In this document: piece after piece, positions 49,090 through 56,497 of the stretch | Layout: the number at the start of each line of letters is the position of its first letter | How positions within the stretch are numbered: the stretch's first letter is position 1 | Notes under the pieces: model-generated | The model's input: the letters and a program-made list of their open reading frames with translations, nothing else | What the model was told of the DNA's origin: nothing | The model's database searches: none | Assembly (NCBI GenBank): GCA_041082245.1 | Contig: JBDOIE010000110.1 | Span: 6,438 to 70,437 of the forward strand | Reading direction: 5' to 3' | DNA from: DAOTVY01 sp041082245 | Lineage (GTDB): Bacteria; Chloroflexota; Chloroflexia; DTKN01 | Length of the DNA stretch: 64,000 nt | Program-made: the position numbers and the translations under genes

Positions 49090-49967
49090 GGTGTGCCCAC
49101 CTTCTCGGGAATGCGCGCCAGGAGCGGGGATGGATCGACCGTGTGCCGCTCGAAGCCGAAGCCCTCCGTTTCCAGCCCGAGGGCGATCCCCAACACCTGG
49201 GTGATGTAGAACACCGGCAACGGCCGGAAACCCGGATAACGCACGGCCATCTCCTGCTGGGGATGGTCCAGGTTGTAGTGGCAGAGGGGACAGCTTGTGA
49301 CCAGGGCATCCGCACCGCTGACACGCGCCGCATGCAGGATACGGTAGGAGGCATCGCGCGCGATATCTGGCGCTCCCACCGCCAGGTAGGACCCGCAGCA
49401 CTCCCCGCGATGGGGATACAGCACCGGCTCAGCCCCGAGCGCCGCGAGGAAATCCTCGAACAGGTGCGGCATTTCCGGGTCGTCCAGAGCGATCTCGTCG
49501 GCCGGGCGAAGTAGGAAGCAGCCGTAGTAGGCGGCCAGCCGCAGGCCCTCCAGCGGTCGCACCACGCGCTGGCGCAGCGCTTCGAACCCGAGCCGGTCAC
49601 GCAACAGGTCGAGCAGGTGCAAGACACGGACGCGCCCATCGTACTGTGCTTCGATGAAGGCGTTGATCCGCTCGCGCCGCGCCTCATCCTCGCGCATCAC
49701 CCGATTGGCACGCTTGGTCACGTTGTAACAGGTCGAGCAAAGTGCCAGGAGCTCTTCCTGTCCCATTTCGGCGGTGCGCACCAGGTTGCGCACCGCGCCG
49801 GCCAGCCGAAGGTCATCGTTGGTCAGAGGAAATGCCGCTCCGCAGCAGTTCCACTCGGGGATCTCGCGCAACACGATCCCCAGCGCTTCCAGGGATGCCC
49901 GCGCGGAACGATCGAGCCCCTGGGCCTTGGTGCTCAGGGTACATCCGGGGAAATAGGCGATCTCCAT
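49086..49967 (-). CDS. hdrB: Heterodisulfide reductase subunit B-like protein
   Basis: 293 residues with two CCG domains. The first holds FPGCTLS, WNCCGAAFPLT and CSTCYNVTKRAN; the second YYGCFLLRP, GECCGSYLAVG and CPLCHYNLD. In HdrB these bind the two non-cubane [4Fe-4S] clusters that reduce a disulfide. In bacteria without coenzyme M and B the real substrate is unknown, and the CCG clusters may instead transfer electrons. It lies between HdrC and the short HdrA, with short gaps or overlaps. Confidence 0.92.
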   Translation of the reverse strand: MEIAYFPGCTLSTKAQGLDRSARASLEALGIVLREIPEWNCCGAAFPLTNDDLRLAGAVRNLVRTAEMGQEELLALCSTCYNVTKRANRVMREDEARRERINAFIEAQYDGRVRVLHLLDLLRDRLGFEALRQRVVRPLEGLRLAAYYGCFLLRPADEIALDDPEMPHLFEDFLAALGAEPVLYPHRGECCGSYLAVGAPDIARDASYRILHAARVSGADALVTSCPLCHYNLDHPQQEMAVRYPGFRPLPVFYITQVLGIALGLETEGFGFERHTVDPSPLLARIPEKVGTP

Positions 49968-49992
49968 CTCCCGGTCTCCTTCTCAGCGGCCC

Positions 49993-50400
49993 TTAGATGG
50001 AGTACTTGCGGAAACCGCCGACGAACGCCTGCTGGGGCATCTCCGCCAGAACTTCCGGGGGGAACTCCTCGATAGCGATGTGGCGGATACCCTGCTCCAG
50101 CGCCAGAGTGCGAAGCGCCTCCGTCAGGCGTGCCACGTCGATCCCCTTTGGGCAGCGGGCTTCGCACGTCAGGCAGGCCGCGCAGTACCAGATGGCACGC
50201 GCACGCAGCGCTTCCTCCACGCAGCCCAGCTGCAGCAGGCGCACGATCTGGTTGGGAAGCAGGTCCATCGCGCCCGCGGCAGGACAGCCGGCCGAACAGT
50301 TGCCGCACTGGTAGCAGGCCATCACGTCCTGGCCGCTCAGGTCTTCCACACGGCGGACAAGTTCGCTCCCCAGGGTGGACGGATTCAGAACGAGGCGCAT
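49993..50400 (-). CDS. hdrC: Heterodisulfide reductase subunit C-like protein
   Basis: 135 residues, a small iron-sulfur protein with two clusters: ACYQCGNCSAGCP (about residue 28) and YCAACLTCEARCP (about residue 72). HdrC relays electrons between HdrA and HdrB. It has no membrane segments, so this is the soluble HdrABC type. It starts 21 bp after the fumarase beta gene and is followed by hdrB, the usual hdrC-hdrB order. Confidence 0.92.
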   Translation of the reverse strand: MRLVLNPSTLGSELVRRVEDLSGQDVMACYQCGNCSAGCPAAGAMDLLPNQIVRLLQLGCVEEALRARAIWYCAACLTCEARCPKGIDVARLTEALRTLALEQGIRHIAIEEFPPEVLAEMPQQAFVGGFRKYSI

Positions 50401-50421
50401 CTTCGTACCTCCAGGCGCGAC

Positions 50422-50970
50422 CTATACCTGCCGGTACATCCTTTTCCCATCTTCGTAGGCATCCCCGCCGTAGATATCGTTCACCACGATCGCCGGGAAA
50501 TCGACAACCCGTAGCCGGAGCAGCGCTTCCGCCCCCAGCTCGGGGTAGGCGATGACTTCGGACTCGACGATCGAACGGGCGATCAGTGCGCCGGCCCCCC
50601 CGATGGCGGCAAAATAGACCGCGCGGTACTCCTGCAGTGCCCGGCGCACGGCCTCGGAGCGGTTCCCTTTTCCGATCATCCCCTTGAGACCTGCCTGCAG
50701 GAGCGGGATCGTGTAGGGGTCCATCCGCCCGCTCGTCGTGGGGCCGGCCGAACCGGAGACCTGCCCGGGTTTGGCGGGAGCCGGGCCCATGTAGTAGATC
50801 ACCTGCCCCCGGGGATCGAAGGGCAGGGGCTTTCCCTCTTGAAGCAGTGCCACAAGCCGCTTGTGCGCGGCATCGCGCCCGACGTAAAGCGTCCCGGTGA
50901 TGAGCACCTGGTCGCCCGCCCGGAGGTCGGCGATCACTTCCTCCGTCAGTGGGGTGGAGATGTGCTTCAT
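50422..50970 (-). CDS. Class I fumarate hydratase (or L(+)-tartrate dehydratase-type), beta subunit
   Basis: 182 residues from ATG 50970 with GGAGGAG upstream. GTLYVGRDAAHKRLV, YYMGPAPAKPGQVSGSAGPTTSGRMD and GLKGMIGKGNRSE are typical of the C-terminal/beta domain of the oxygen-sensitive iron-sulfur fumarases. It forms the active enzyme with the alpha subunit encoded 20 bp upstream, hydrating fumarate to malate. Tartrate dehydratase has the same layout, but the frdAB genes in the same operon favour fumarase. Confidence 0.9.
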   Translation of the reverse strand: MKHISTPLTEEVIADLRAGDQVLITGTLYVGRDAAHKRLVALLQEGKPLPFDPRGQVIYYMGPAPAKPGQVSGSAGPTTSGRMDPYTIPLLQAGLKGMIGKGNRSEAVRRALQEYRAVYFAAIGGAGALIARSIVESEVIAYPELGAEALLRLRVVDFPAIVVNDIYGGDAYEDGKRMYRQV

Positions 50971-50990
50971 CGTCGATCTCCTCCTTGCCG

Positions 50991-51836
50991 CTACAGGACC
51001 GCTTCCTTGTGCCGTGCGGCGTGGCACTGGAGGTTCACCGCCACGGGCAGGCTAGCAATGTGGCAAGGCTCTGCCTCCACGTGCACCGCAAGCGCCGTGA
51101 TCCGCCCGCCGAAGCCCTGGGGGCCGATCCCCAACCGGTTGATGCGCTCCAGCAGTTCCTGCTCCAGTTCGTCGAGTTCTGGGTCCGGGTTCCGCGTGCC
51201 GATCTCGCGCAGGAGCGCGTGCTTGGCCAGGAAGGCCACGCGCTCGAAAGTCCCCCCGATGCCGACTCCCACCACGATGGGCGGGCAGGGGTTTGCGCCC
51301 GCCTCGTCCACCGTGCGGACGACGAAATCGATGATCCCCTGGCGGCCGGCCGCAGGCGTGAGCATCGCCAGCCGGCTCATGTTCTCGCTTCCTCCGCCTT
51401 TGGGAGCTACCGTGATCCGCAGTTGCTCCCCGGGGACAATCCGGGTATGGATAATCGCCGGGGTGTTGTCTCCGGTGTTGACACGCGCCGAAAACGGCTG
51501 CCGCACGGACGACTTTCGGAGGTAACCGTCGCGGTATCCACGGCGGACCCCCTCGTGGATCGCCTCGTACAGGTCGCCGCCCACGATATGCAGGTCCTGC
51601 CCCAGCTCGAGAAACACAACCGCGAGACCCGTATCCTGGCACATCGCCATCTGGGTCTCGCGGGCGATCCGCGCGTTCTCCAGGATCTGCTGGAGTACGA
51701 CCCGTCCAGTTTCGGACTCTTCGCGCCGGAGGGCATCCTCCAACGCCGCGACGACGTCGGCGCCCAGATCGTAGTTGGCTTCCATGCACAAGCGTGCCAC
51801 TGTCTCTGTGACGACACTGGCCGGCAGTTCCCGCAT
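50991..51836 (-). CDS. Class I fumarate hydratase, alpha subunit
   Basis: 281 residues from ATG 51836 (AAGGAGGAAC upstream). Likely cluster-ligand cysteines are seen in MCQDTGLAVVF (about residue 60), ANPCPPIVVGVGIGG (about 185) and AVNLQCHAARH (about 270). RVNTGDNTPAIIHTRIVPG and PKGGGSENMSRLAML are further family blocks. It catalyses reversible hydration of fumarate to malate with a [4Fe-4S] cluster. It is the first gene of the roughly 19-kb operon and follows a roughly 150-nt structured leader. Confidence 0.92.
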   Translation of the reverse strand: MRELPASVVTETVARLCMEANYDLGADVVAALEDALRREESETGRVVLQQILENARIARETQMAMCQDTGLAVVFLELGQDLHIVGGDLYEAIHEGVRRGYRDGYLRKSSVRQPFSARVNTGDNTPAIIHTRIVPGEQLRITVAPKGGGSENMSRLAMLTPAAGRQGIIDFVVRTVDEAGANPCPPIVVGVGIGGTFERVAFLAKHALLREIGTRNPDPELDELEQELLERINRLGIGPQGFGGRITALAVHVEAEPCHIASLPVAVNLQCHAARHKEAVL

Positions 51837-51865
51837 CGGTTCCTCCTTACGGCTTCCATGGACGA

Positions 51866-51912
51866 AAGGGACACCGTTCCGCTTACCTTCCCCGGCGGTG
51901 GCGGTGTCCCTT
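51866..51912 (-). promoter_or_regulatory. Inverted repeat in the leader of the fum-hdr-frd operon
   Basis: AAGGGACACCG (51866-51876) and CGGTGTCCCTT (51902-51912) form a perfect 11-bp stem with a 25-nt loop, 30 bp before the first start codon on the minus strand. A second small stem GCCAC/GTGGC lies nearby. I do not recognise a riboswitch class. It may be a regulatory leader or a protein-binding site. Confidence 0.5.
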
Positions 51913-51994
51913 GAAAGCGGGCCATACCCGCATCCGCCACTCCGCTGTGGCCCTTTCCAGCCGGTCAGCCCCATTGCTGCCCAGGCTGGCGCTC

Positions 51995-52023
51995 ATTATA
52001 CACCTTACACCTCGCTTTGTCCA
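51995..52023 (-). promoter_or_regulatory. Promoter of the fum-hdr-frd operon
   Basis: On the minus strand TGGACA (52018-52023), 17 bp, TATAAT (51995-52000). The predicted transcript starts near 51988, leaving a leader of about 150 nt. It is the only clear promoter I see for the 13 genes down to 32754. Confidence 0.7.
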
Positions 52024-52050
52024 ATGATCGAGATCACATATTGTGCGGGT

Positions 52051-52079
52051 TTGACAGGGCTTTACCGGTGCGCTAAGAT
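52051..52079 (+). promoter_or_regulatory. Promoter of the orphan binding-protein gene
   Basis: TTGACA (52051-52056), 17 bp, TAAGAT (52074-52079). The predicted start of transcription, about 52086-52088, is within three bases of the ATG at 52089. Confidence 0.7.
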
Positions 52080-52088
52080 GGGTGTACA

Positions 52089-53357
52089 ATGCGCTGCCGA
52101 GTCTGGGTCGCGATCTTGTTGTTGTTCGCCGTCGCCTGTGGGCGCGGCCCTACGCCGGCTCCTTCCCCCTCGTCCTCGCCGGCGTCGCCATCCCCTGCTC
52201 CGGCTACCCCCCGTGGCGAAAAGGCAGTGCTCACCGTATGGCATTCGTGGGAACCGTCGGAAGAAGCGATCGTGCGCACCTTGCTCGAGGACTACCGGTC
52301 GCTAAAGCCTGACGTCACGGTCCGCCTGCGCCGCGTTCCTGTGGATCGCATCCTGAGCGAGTACCAGGAGGCGGTGCTGGCGGGCGAAGGTCCGGACCTG
52401 CTGATCGGGCGCAGTTCCTGGATCGGGTACCTGGCCGACGGTCACACGATCGTGTCGCTGGAGAGCCTCCTCGAAAACGGCTTCTGGGACGCTTACTATC
52501 CGTTTGCCGTGGAGGGCGTACGCTACAACGGCGAACGGTACGGCGTCCCTTTTGCCTGCGAGACGGTGGCCCTGTACTACAACAAAGCCTTCGTTCTCGA
52601 TCCGCCCACGAGCACGAACCGCTTGCTCGAGCTTGCGGCCGTCTGGCAGGGGGAAGAGCAGGCCGGATTGGCTTTCCCGCTTAGCTTCTACAACACGATC
52701 GGCTACCTCTACGCCTTCGGAGGACAGCTCTTCGACGAGCAGGGCAACTCGCTCCTCGACACCCCCGAGACGAGGGCGTGGCTCTTCTGGCTCTATCAGG
52801 TCAAGACTTCGCCGGGCGTGGTGGCAACGGACAACTACAGCGATGCGGACGCGCGCTTCAAGGCCGGGCGCGTGGCGATGACCGTAAACGGCTCCTGGGC
52901 GCTCTCGGACTATGTCCAGGCACTAGGGGAAGGCAAACTGGGTGTGGCGCGGCTCCCAATGGTGTCCTCTACCCGGGCGTGGCCGACCCCCTTCGTTGGC
53001 TGCCAGGTCCTTCTGGTGAACCCGGCAACCCTGCCGAGCCATCCGAAGACCACGCTCGACCTCTTGCGCTTCCTCGGCGGGCCCGTCTTTCAGCGGCTCC
53101 TGGTGGCCCGTTCCCGCACCATCCCGACCTGGAAGGAGATCGACCTTTCCGGCGATCCCTTGCTGAAGGCCTTCCTGGAGCAAGCTCAGGCCGGCCGGCC
53201 GAGGCCGACCGGCGGTCGTCTGGAAGTGTACTGGGACGCGACGGAGGCCCTTATCTACAACGTCACTACCCGCCGCGTGCCGGTGGATGTGGCACTCGAA
53301 GAAACGCGTCGCCAGCTGGAGAAGGCGCTGGCGGAGCCGGAGGGAAGCGCCCCCTGA
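52089..53357 (+). CDS. Extracellular solute-binding lipoprotein, family 1 (sugar type)
   Basis: 422 residues. Signal peptide with lipobox FAVAC (Cys about 17), then a Pro/Ser linker and the binding fold: VLTVWHSWEPSEEAIVRTLLEDYRSLKPDV, AGEGPDLLIGRSSWIGYLADG, YGVPFACETVALYYNK, and ADARFKAGRVAMTVNGSWALSDY. These are typical of maltose/oligosaccharide-type binding proteins. No permease or ATPase is next to it, so it is an orphan here. No ribosome binding site is visible and the promoter ends just before the ATG, so the mRNA is probably leaderless. A terminator follows. Confidence 0.87.
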   Translation: MRCRVWVAILLLFAVACGRGPTPAPSPSSSPASPSPAPATPRGEKAVLTVWHSWEPSEEAIVRTLLEDYRSLKPDVTVRLRRVPVDRILSEYQEAVLAGEGPDLLIGRSSWIGYLADGHTIVSLESLLENGFWDAYYPFAVEGVRYNGERYGVPFACETVALYYNKAFVLDPPTSTNRLLELAAVWQGEEQAGLAFPLSFYNTIGYLYAFGGQLFDEQGNSLLDTPETRAWLFWLYQVKTSPGVVATDNYSDADARFKAGRVAMTVNGSWALSDYVQALGEGKLGVARLPMVSSTRAWPTPFVGCQVLLVNPATLPSHPKTTLDLLRFLGGPVFQRLLVARSRTIPTWKEIDLSGDPLLKAFLEQAQAGRPRPTGGRLEVYWDATEALIYNVTTRRVPVDVALEETRRQLEKALAEPEGSAP

Positions 53358-53369
53358 AGGGACCGAAAA

Positions 53370-53412
53370 GGGCGGAACAACGCGCTTGTCACGTTGTCCC
53401 GCCCGGTGTTTC
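53370..53412 (+). terminator. Terminator after the orphan binding-protein gene
   Basis: GGGCGG-A-ACAACG (53370-53382) pairs with CGTTGT-C-CCGCCC (53392-53404) with one mismatch and a 9-nt loop, followed by GGTGTTTCT, 12 bp after the stop. Confidence 0.6.
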
Positions 53413-53419
53413 TGTCGCT

Positions 53420-53579
53420 CTCCTTCGCAACTTGCCCCGCCCAACTTGCGGATCGTGTCCGCCAGGTCCACGCCCGTGAGCGCCTCCGCCGGCGCAGGCA
53501 ACAGCGCGACGATCTGGGTGATGCTCTGGATGATCCGCCGAGCACCGATGCCGTCGCCCCGCCGGTGGCCCCGACGATC
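53420..53579 (-). pseudogene. Possible C-terminal remnant of a flotillin/SPFH-type gene
   Basis: Downstream of grpE on the minus strand one frame reads EIVGATGGATASVLGG and the next reads RRIIQSITQIVALLPAPAEALTGVDLADTIRKL. This resembles the end of flotillin-like proteins (amphipathic helix, then ALTGVDL) split by a frameshift near 53535. The N-terminal part is absent because grpE lies directly upstream. No start codon or ribosome binding site is evident. The assignment rests on pattern memory and is weak. Confidence 0.3.
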
Positions 53580-54089
53580 TCAGCGCCGCACGATCACGCG
53601 GGCCGGCCGCAGCAACCGCCCACGGTAGCGGTAGCCCTTCTGGACCTGTTGCACGACCTTCCCGGCTTCCTCTCCGCCCTCCTCGACCACTCCTACCGCT
53701 TCGTGGAGTTGAGGATCGAAACGTTCCCCTTCCGCGGGGACTTCCTCCACTCCTTCTTTCTCCAGGAAACGGCGGAATTTCTCCCAGGTCGCCCGCAGCC
53801 CTTCGCGCAACCCGGGCTGTTCCTGGAAAGCGAGCGCCCGCTCCAGGTGGTCGCCCAGGGCGAGGAACTCGCGTAGCAGGCGGGCACGCTCTTCTTCTAT
53901 CGCTTCCCGTGCCCGTTCCTGCATCCGCCTCCGAAAGTTCGCCATGTCCGCGAGCGCCCGCAGGTAGAGATCGCGGTAATCGGCTTCCGGCTGCGGGACT
54001 TCCGCCTCCGCCGGAGAAGCCGGCATAGCCTGCTCGACAGGTTCGGGGGACACCTGGGGCTCTTCTGCACCGGATACCGGAATGCGCAT
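53580..54089 (-). CDS. grpE: GrpE nucleotide-exchange factor of DnaK
   Basis: 169 residues. An acidic, Pro-rich N-terminus, a long helix (YLRALADMANFRRRMQERAREAIEEERARLLREFLALGDHLERAL) and the C-terminal beta part FDPQLHEAVGVV...VVQQVQKGYRYRGRLLRPARVIV are typical. It releases ADP from DnaK. It follows dnaK by 58 bp, the reverse of the usual grpE-dnaK order. dnaJ and hrcA are not adjacent. A 22-bp palindrome lies between the two genes. Confidence 0.93.
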   Translation of the reverse strand: MRIPVSGAEEPQVSPEPVEQAMPASPAEAEVPQPEADYRDLYLRALADMANFRRRMQERAREAIEEERARLLREFLALGDHLERALAFQEQPGLREGLRATWEKFRRFLEKEGVEEVPAEGERFDPQLHEAVGVVEEGGEEAGKVVQQVQKGYRYRGRLLRPARVIVRR

Positions 54090-54124
54090 CGCTCACCTCG
54101 CCGCGGGCGGCGCGCCGACACCGG

Positions 54125-54146
54125 GGGTGCCGGCGCGCCGGCACCC
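54125..54146. repeat. 22-bp perfect palindrome between dnaK and grpE
   Basis: GGGTGCCGGCG (54125-54135) is directly followed by its reverse complement CGCCGGCACCC (54136-54146). It begins one base after the dnaK stop on the minus strand. In RNA it would form a hairpin that could protect dnaK mRNA or reduce read-through into grpE. Confidence 0.6.
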
Positions 54147-54147
54147 G

Positions 54148-56031
54148 TTATACCTCTCGGAATTCCCCTTCGACGGTATCCGGTCCGCTCTGTTGCGAGC
54201 GCCCGGTGTCTCCCGATGCCGCGCTGGCCGGCTGGCCGTAGATCTGGCTGGAAACACGGTAGAGCGTCTGCTGGAGTGCTTCCATATCGCGCCGGATGGC
54301 CGGCGTGTTCTGAGCCGCGATGCTCTCGCGCAGCGCTTTCACGCGCGTTTCGATCTCGCTCCGCACCGCAGGATCGAGCCGGCCGCCGGCCTCGCGGAGC
54401 GTACGCTCCGCGCTGTAGGCGAGTTGATCCGCCTGGTTGCGCAGCTCGACCTCCTCGCGCCGGCGCCGGTCCTCCTCAGCGTGTGCTTCCGCTTCGCGCA
54501 CGAGCCGCTCGACCTCTTCCTTGCTCAGGTTCGTGGAAGCGGTGATCGTGATGCGCTGTTCGCGCCCGGTCGCCTGATCGCGCGCGGACACGTGCAGGAT
54601 GCCGTTCGCGTCGATATCGAACGTGACCTCGATCTGCGGGACGCCACGCGGCGCGGGCGGAATCCCCTCCAGGCGGAAGCGGCCCAGGGTGACGTTGTCC
54701 TCGGCCATCGGCCGCTCGCCCTGAAGGACGTGGATATCCACCGCTGTCTGGCCGTCCTCGGCCGTGGTAAAGATCTCGGTCTTGCGGGTCGGGATGGTCG
54801 TATTGCGCGGGATGAGCACCGTCATCACGCCGCCGAGCGTCTCCACGCCGAGCGAAAGCGGTGTGACATCGAGCAGGAGGACGTCCTTGACCTCGCCGCC
54901 CAGCACCCCGGCCTGAATGGCCGCCCCGACCGCCACCACCTCGTCCGGGTTCACGCCCTTATGGGGCTCCTTGCCGGTCAGTTCCCGCACGAGCGCCTGC
55001 ACGGCCGGCATCCGTGTGGCACCGCCGACCAGGATCACTTCGTCCAGGTCCTCGGGCTTCAGGTGAGCATCCTGGAGCGCCTGGAAGAACGGCCCCTTCA
55101 GCCGTTCCGTGAGATCGGCGGTCAGCTGTTCAAAGCGCGCGCGGGTGAGGCGCATCTGCAGATGCTTCGGTCCGGAGGCGTCTGCCGTGATGAAGGGGAG
55201 GTTGATTTCGGTCTCCAGGAGCGTGGAGAGCTCGATCTTGGCCTTCTCCGCTGCTTCCTTCAGCCGCTGGAGCGCCATCCGGTCCTGGGAAAGGTCGATC
55301 CCCGTCTCCTTGCGGAACTCCTCCACCAGCCAGTTGATGATGCGCTGGTCATAGTCGTCGCCTCCCAGGTGCGTATCGCCACTCGTAGCCTTCACTTCAA
55401 AGACGCCGTCGCCGACCTCAAGGATCGAGACGTCGAACGTGCCGCCGCCCAGGTCGAACACGAGGATCGTCTCGTCCTTCTTCTTGTCCAGGCCGTAGGC
55501 GAGGGCGGAGGCGGTGGGCTCGTTGATGATGCGCAGCACCTCCAGGCCGGCGATGCGGCCGGCGTCTTTGGTGGCCTGGCGCTGGCTGTCGTTGAAGTAG
55601 GCAGGGACGGTGATAACGGCCTTGGTGACCGGCTCGCCCAGGTAGGCCTCGGCGTCCTGCTTCAGTTTCTGCAGGATCATCGCCGAGATCTCCTGCGGCG
55701 TGAACTCGCGGCCGGCAGCAGGGATATAGACGCGCGCATCGCCCCGGCTACCCCGTACCACCCGGTAGGGCACCATCTCCCGCTCACGGGCCACCTCATC
55801 GTACGAGCGCCCTATGAAGCGCTTGATGGAGAAGACGGTGTTCTCCGGGTTCGTAATCGCCTGGCGGCGTGCGAGCTGTCCGACGAGCCGCTCTCCGTTC
55901 TTTGTAAATGCCACAACCGAAGGCGTGAGCCGGCTTCCTTCCGCGTTCGGAATCACGGTGACCTCGCCGCCCTCGAGTACAGCGATCACCGAGTTGGTCG
56001 TACCCAGGTCAATGCCAACGATCTTTCCCAT
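54148..56031 (-). CDS. dnaK: Chaperone DnaK (Hsp70)
   Basis: 627 residues from ATG 56031, with GGAGGTGG at the right spacing. Signatures: GIDLGTTNSVIAVLEGG at the N-terminus, VFDLGGGTFDVSILEVGDG, VILVGGATRMPAVQALV, and the substrate-binding domain GVMTVLIPRNTTIPTRK. The C-terminal lid ends in a Gln/Gly/Ser-rich tail with GEFREV. It folds proteins with ATP, DnaJ and GrpE. No CIRCE or HAIR element is visible upstream. Confidence 0.97.
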   Translation of the reverse strand: MGKIVGIDLGTTNSVIAVLEGGEVTVIPNAEGSRLTPSVVAFTKNGERLVGQLARRQAITNPENTVFSIKRFIGRSYDEVAREREMVPYRVVRGSRGDARVYIPAAGREFTPQEISAMILQKLKQDAEAYLGEPVTKAVITVPAYFNDSQRQATKDAGRIAGLEVLRIINEPTASALAYGLDKKKDETILVFDLGGGTFDVSILEVGDGVFEVKATSGDTHLGGDDYDQRIINWLVEEFRKETGIDLSQDRMALQRLKEAAEKAKIELSTLLETEINLPFITADASGPKHLQMRLTRARFEQLTADLTERLKGPFFQALQDAHLKPEDLDEVILVGGATRMPAVQALVRELTGKEPHKGVNPDEVVAVGAAIQAGVLGGEVKDVLLLDVTPLSLGVETLGGVMTVLIPRNTTIPTRKTEIFTTAEDGQTAVDIHVLQGERPMAEDNVTLGRFRLEGIPPAPRGVPQIEVTFDIDANGILHVSARDQATGREQRITITASTNLSKEEVERLVREAEAHAEEDRRRREEVELRNQADQLAYSAERTLREAGGRLDPAVRSEIETRVKALRESIAAQNTPAIRRDMEALQQTLYRVSSQIYGQPASAASGDTGRSQQSGPDTVEGEFREV

Positions 56032-56126
56032 CGCAACCACCTCCAAAGGTTAGGTTCGCAGGTATCCTAAGGCCGGGGCATTAGAGTTTTGCTAGAAAAG
56101 CGTTGGCAGGCCGTTGGTGGGCACAT

Positions 56127-56155
56127 TTGACGCTCGCGCCGCTTCCGGTTATACT
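56127..56155 (+). promoter_or_regulatory. Promoter of the MoaD-like/aminotransferase unit
   Basis: TTGACG (56127-56132), 17 bp, TATACT (56150-56155), about 60 bp before the ATG at 56223. Confidence 0.65.
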
Positions 56156-56222
56156 GGGCCTGCCCGGGCGGAGCCGTTCGGTTCTGGGAAGAAAAAGGTC
56201 GTGTACCGAGAGCGGGAGAGCG

Positions 56223-56456
56223 ATGTCTGGCGTGCGTGTGATTCCTGTGGGGATGTTGCGCCAGTACGTGGGGGGGCAGGAGGCCCTATGGCTGGAGGGG
56301 TGGGCCGGCCGAACCGTCCGCGAAATGCTGGACGCGCTCGGCATTCCTTCGGCCGTAGTGGGCGGGGTCTTTGCCGGCAATACGCTGGTGCAGAAGGATT
56401 ACCGCCTGCAGGAGGGAGACGAGATCCGGTTGATCGCACTCCTGGGCGGCGGATAG
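56223..56456 (+). CDS. MoaD/ThiS-family ubiquitin-like sulfur carrier
   Basis: 77 residues from ATG 56223 (GGGAGAG upstream). VIPVGMLRQYVGGQEALWLEGWAGRTVREMLDALGIP, then VFAGNTLVQKDYRLQEGDEIRLIALLGGG, shows the beta-grasp fold and the C-terminal Gly-Gly that is adenylated and thiocarboxylated. It could serve molybdopterin, thiamine, or thiolation of other metabolites. No MoaE, MoeB or ThiF gene is adjacent. It is followed after about 40 bp by a PLP aminotransferase. Confidence 0.8.
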   Translation: MSGVRVIPVGMLRQYVGGQEALWLEGWAGRTVREMLDALGIPSAVVGGVFAGNTLVQKDYRLQEGDEIRLIALLGGG

Positions 56457-56497
56457 GGGCATGGGGGCCCCGGAAAGAACTCAGAGAGGAGGAAACG

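Noticed and set aside
49087..49401. Extended N-terminus of the short HdrA beyond ATG 49089
   Set aside because: The extra frame lies inside hdrB and has no ribosome binding site; the ATG overlapping the hdrB stop gives the normal HdrA start with the flavin motif.
36239..49967. Selenocysteine (in-frame UGA) in MvhD or the HdrA proteins, given selA upstream
   Set aside because: All expected positions are Cys codons and the frames are continuous.
56032..56126. CIRCE or HAIR heat-shock operator before dnaK
   Set aside because: TTAGAGTTTTGCTAG near 56081-56095 is only superficially similar; neither TTAGCACTC-N9-GAGTGCTAA nor CTTGAGT-N7-ACTCAAG is present.
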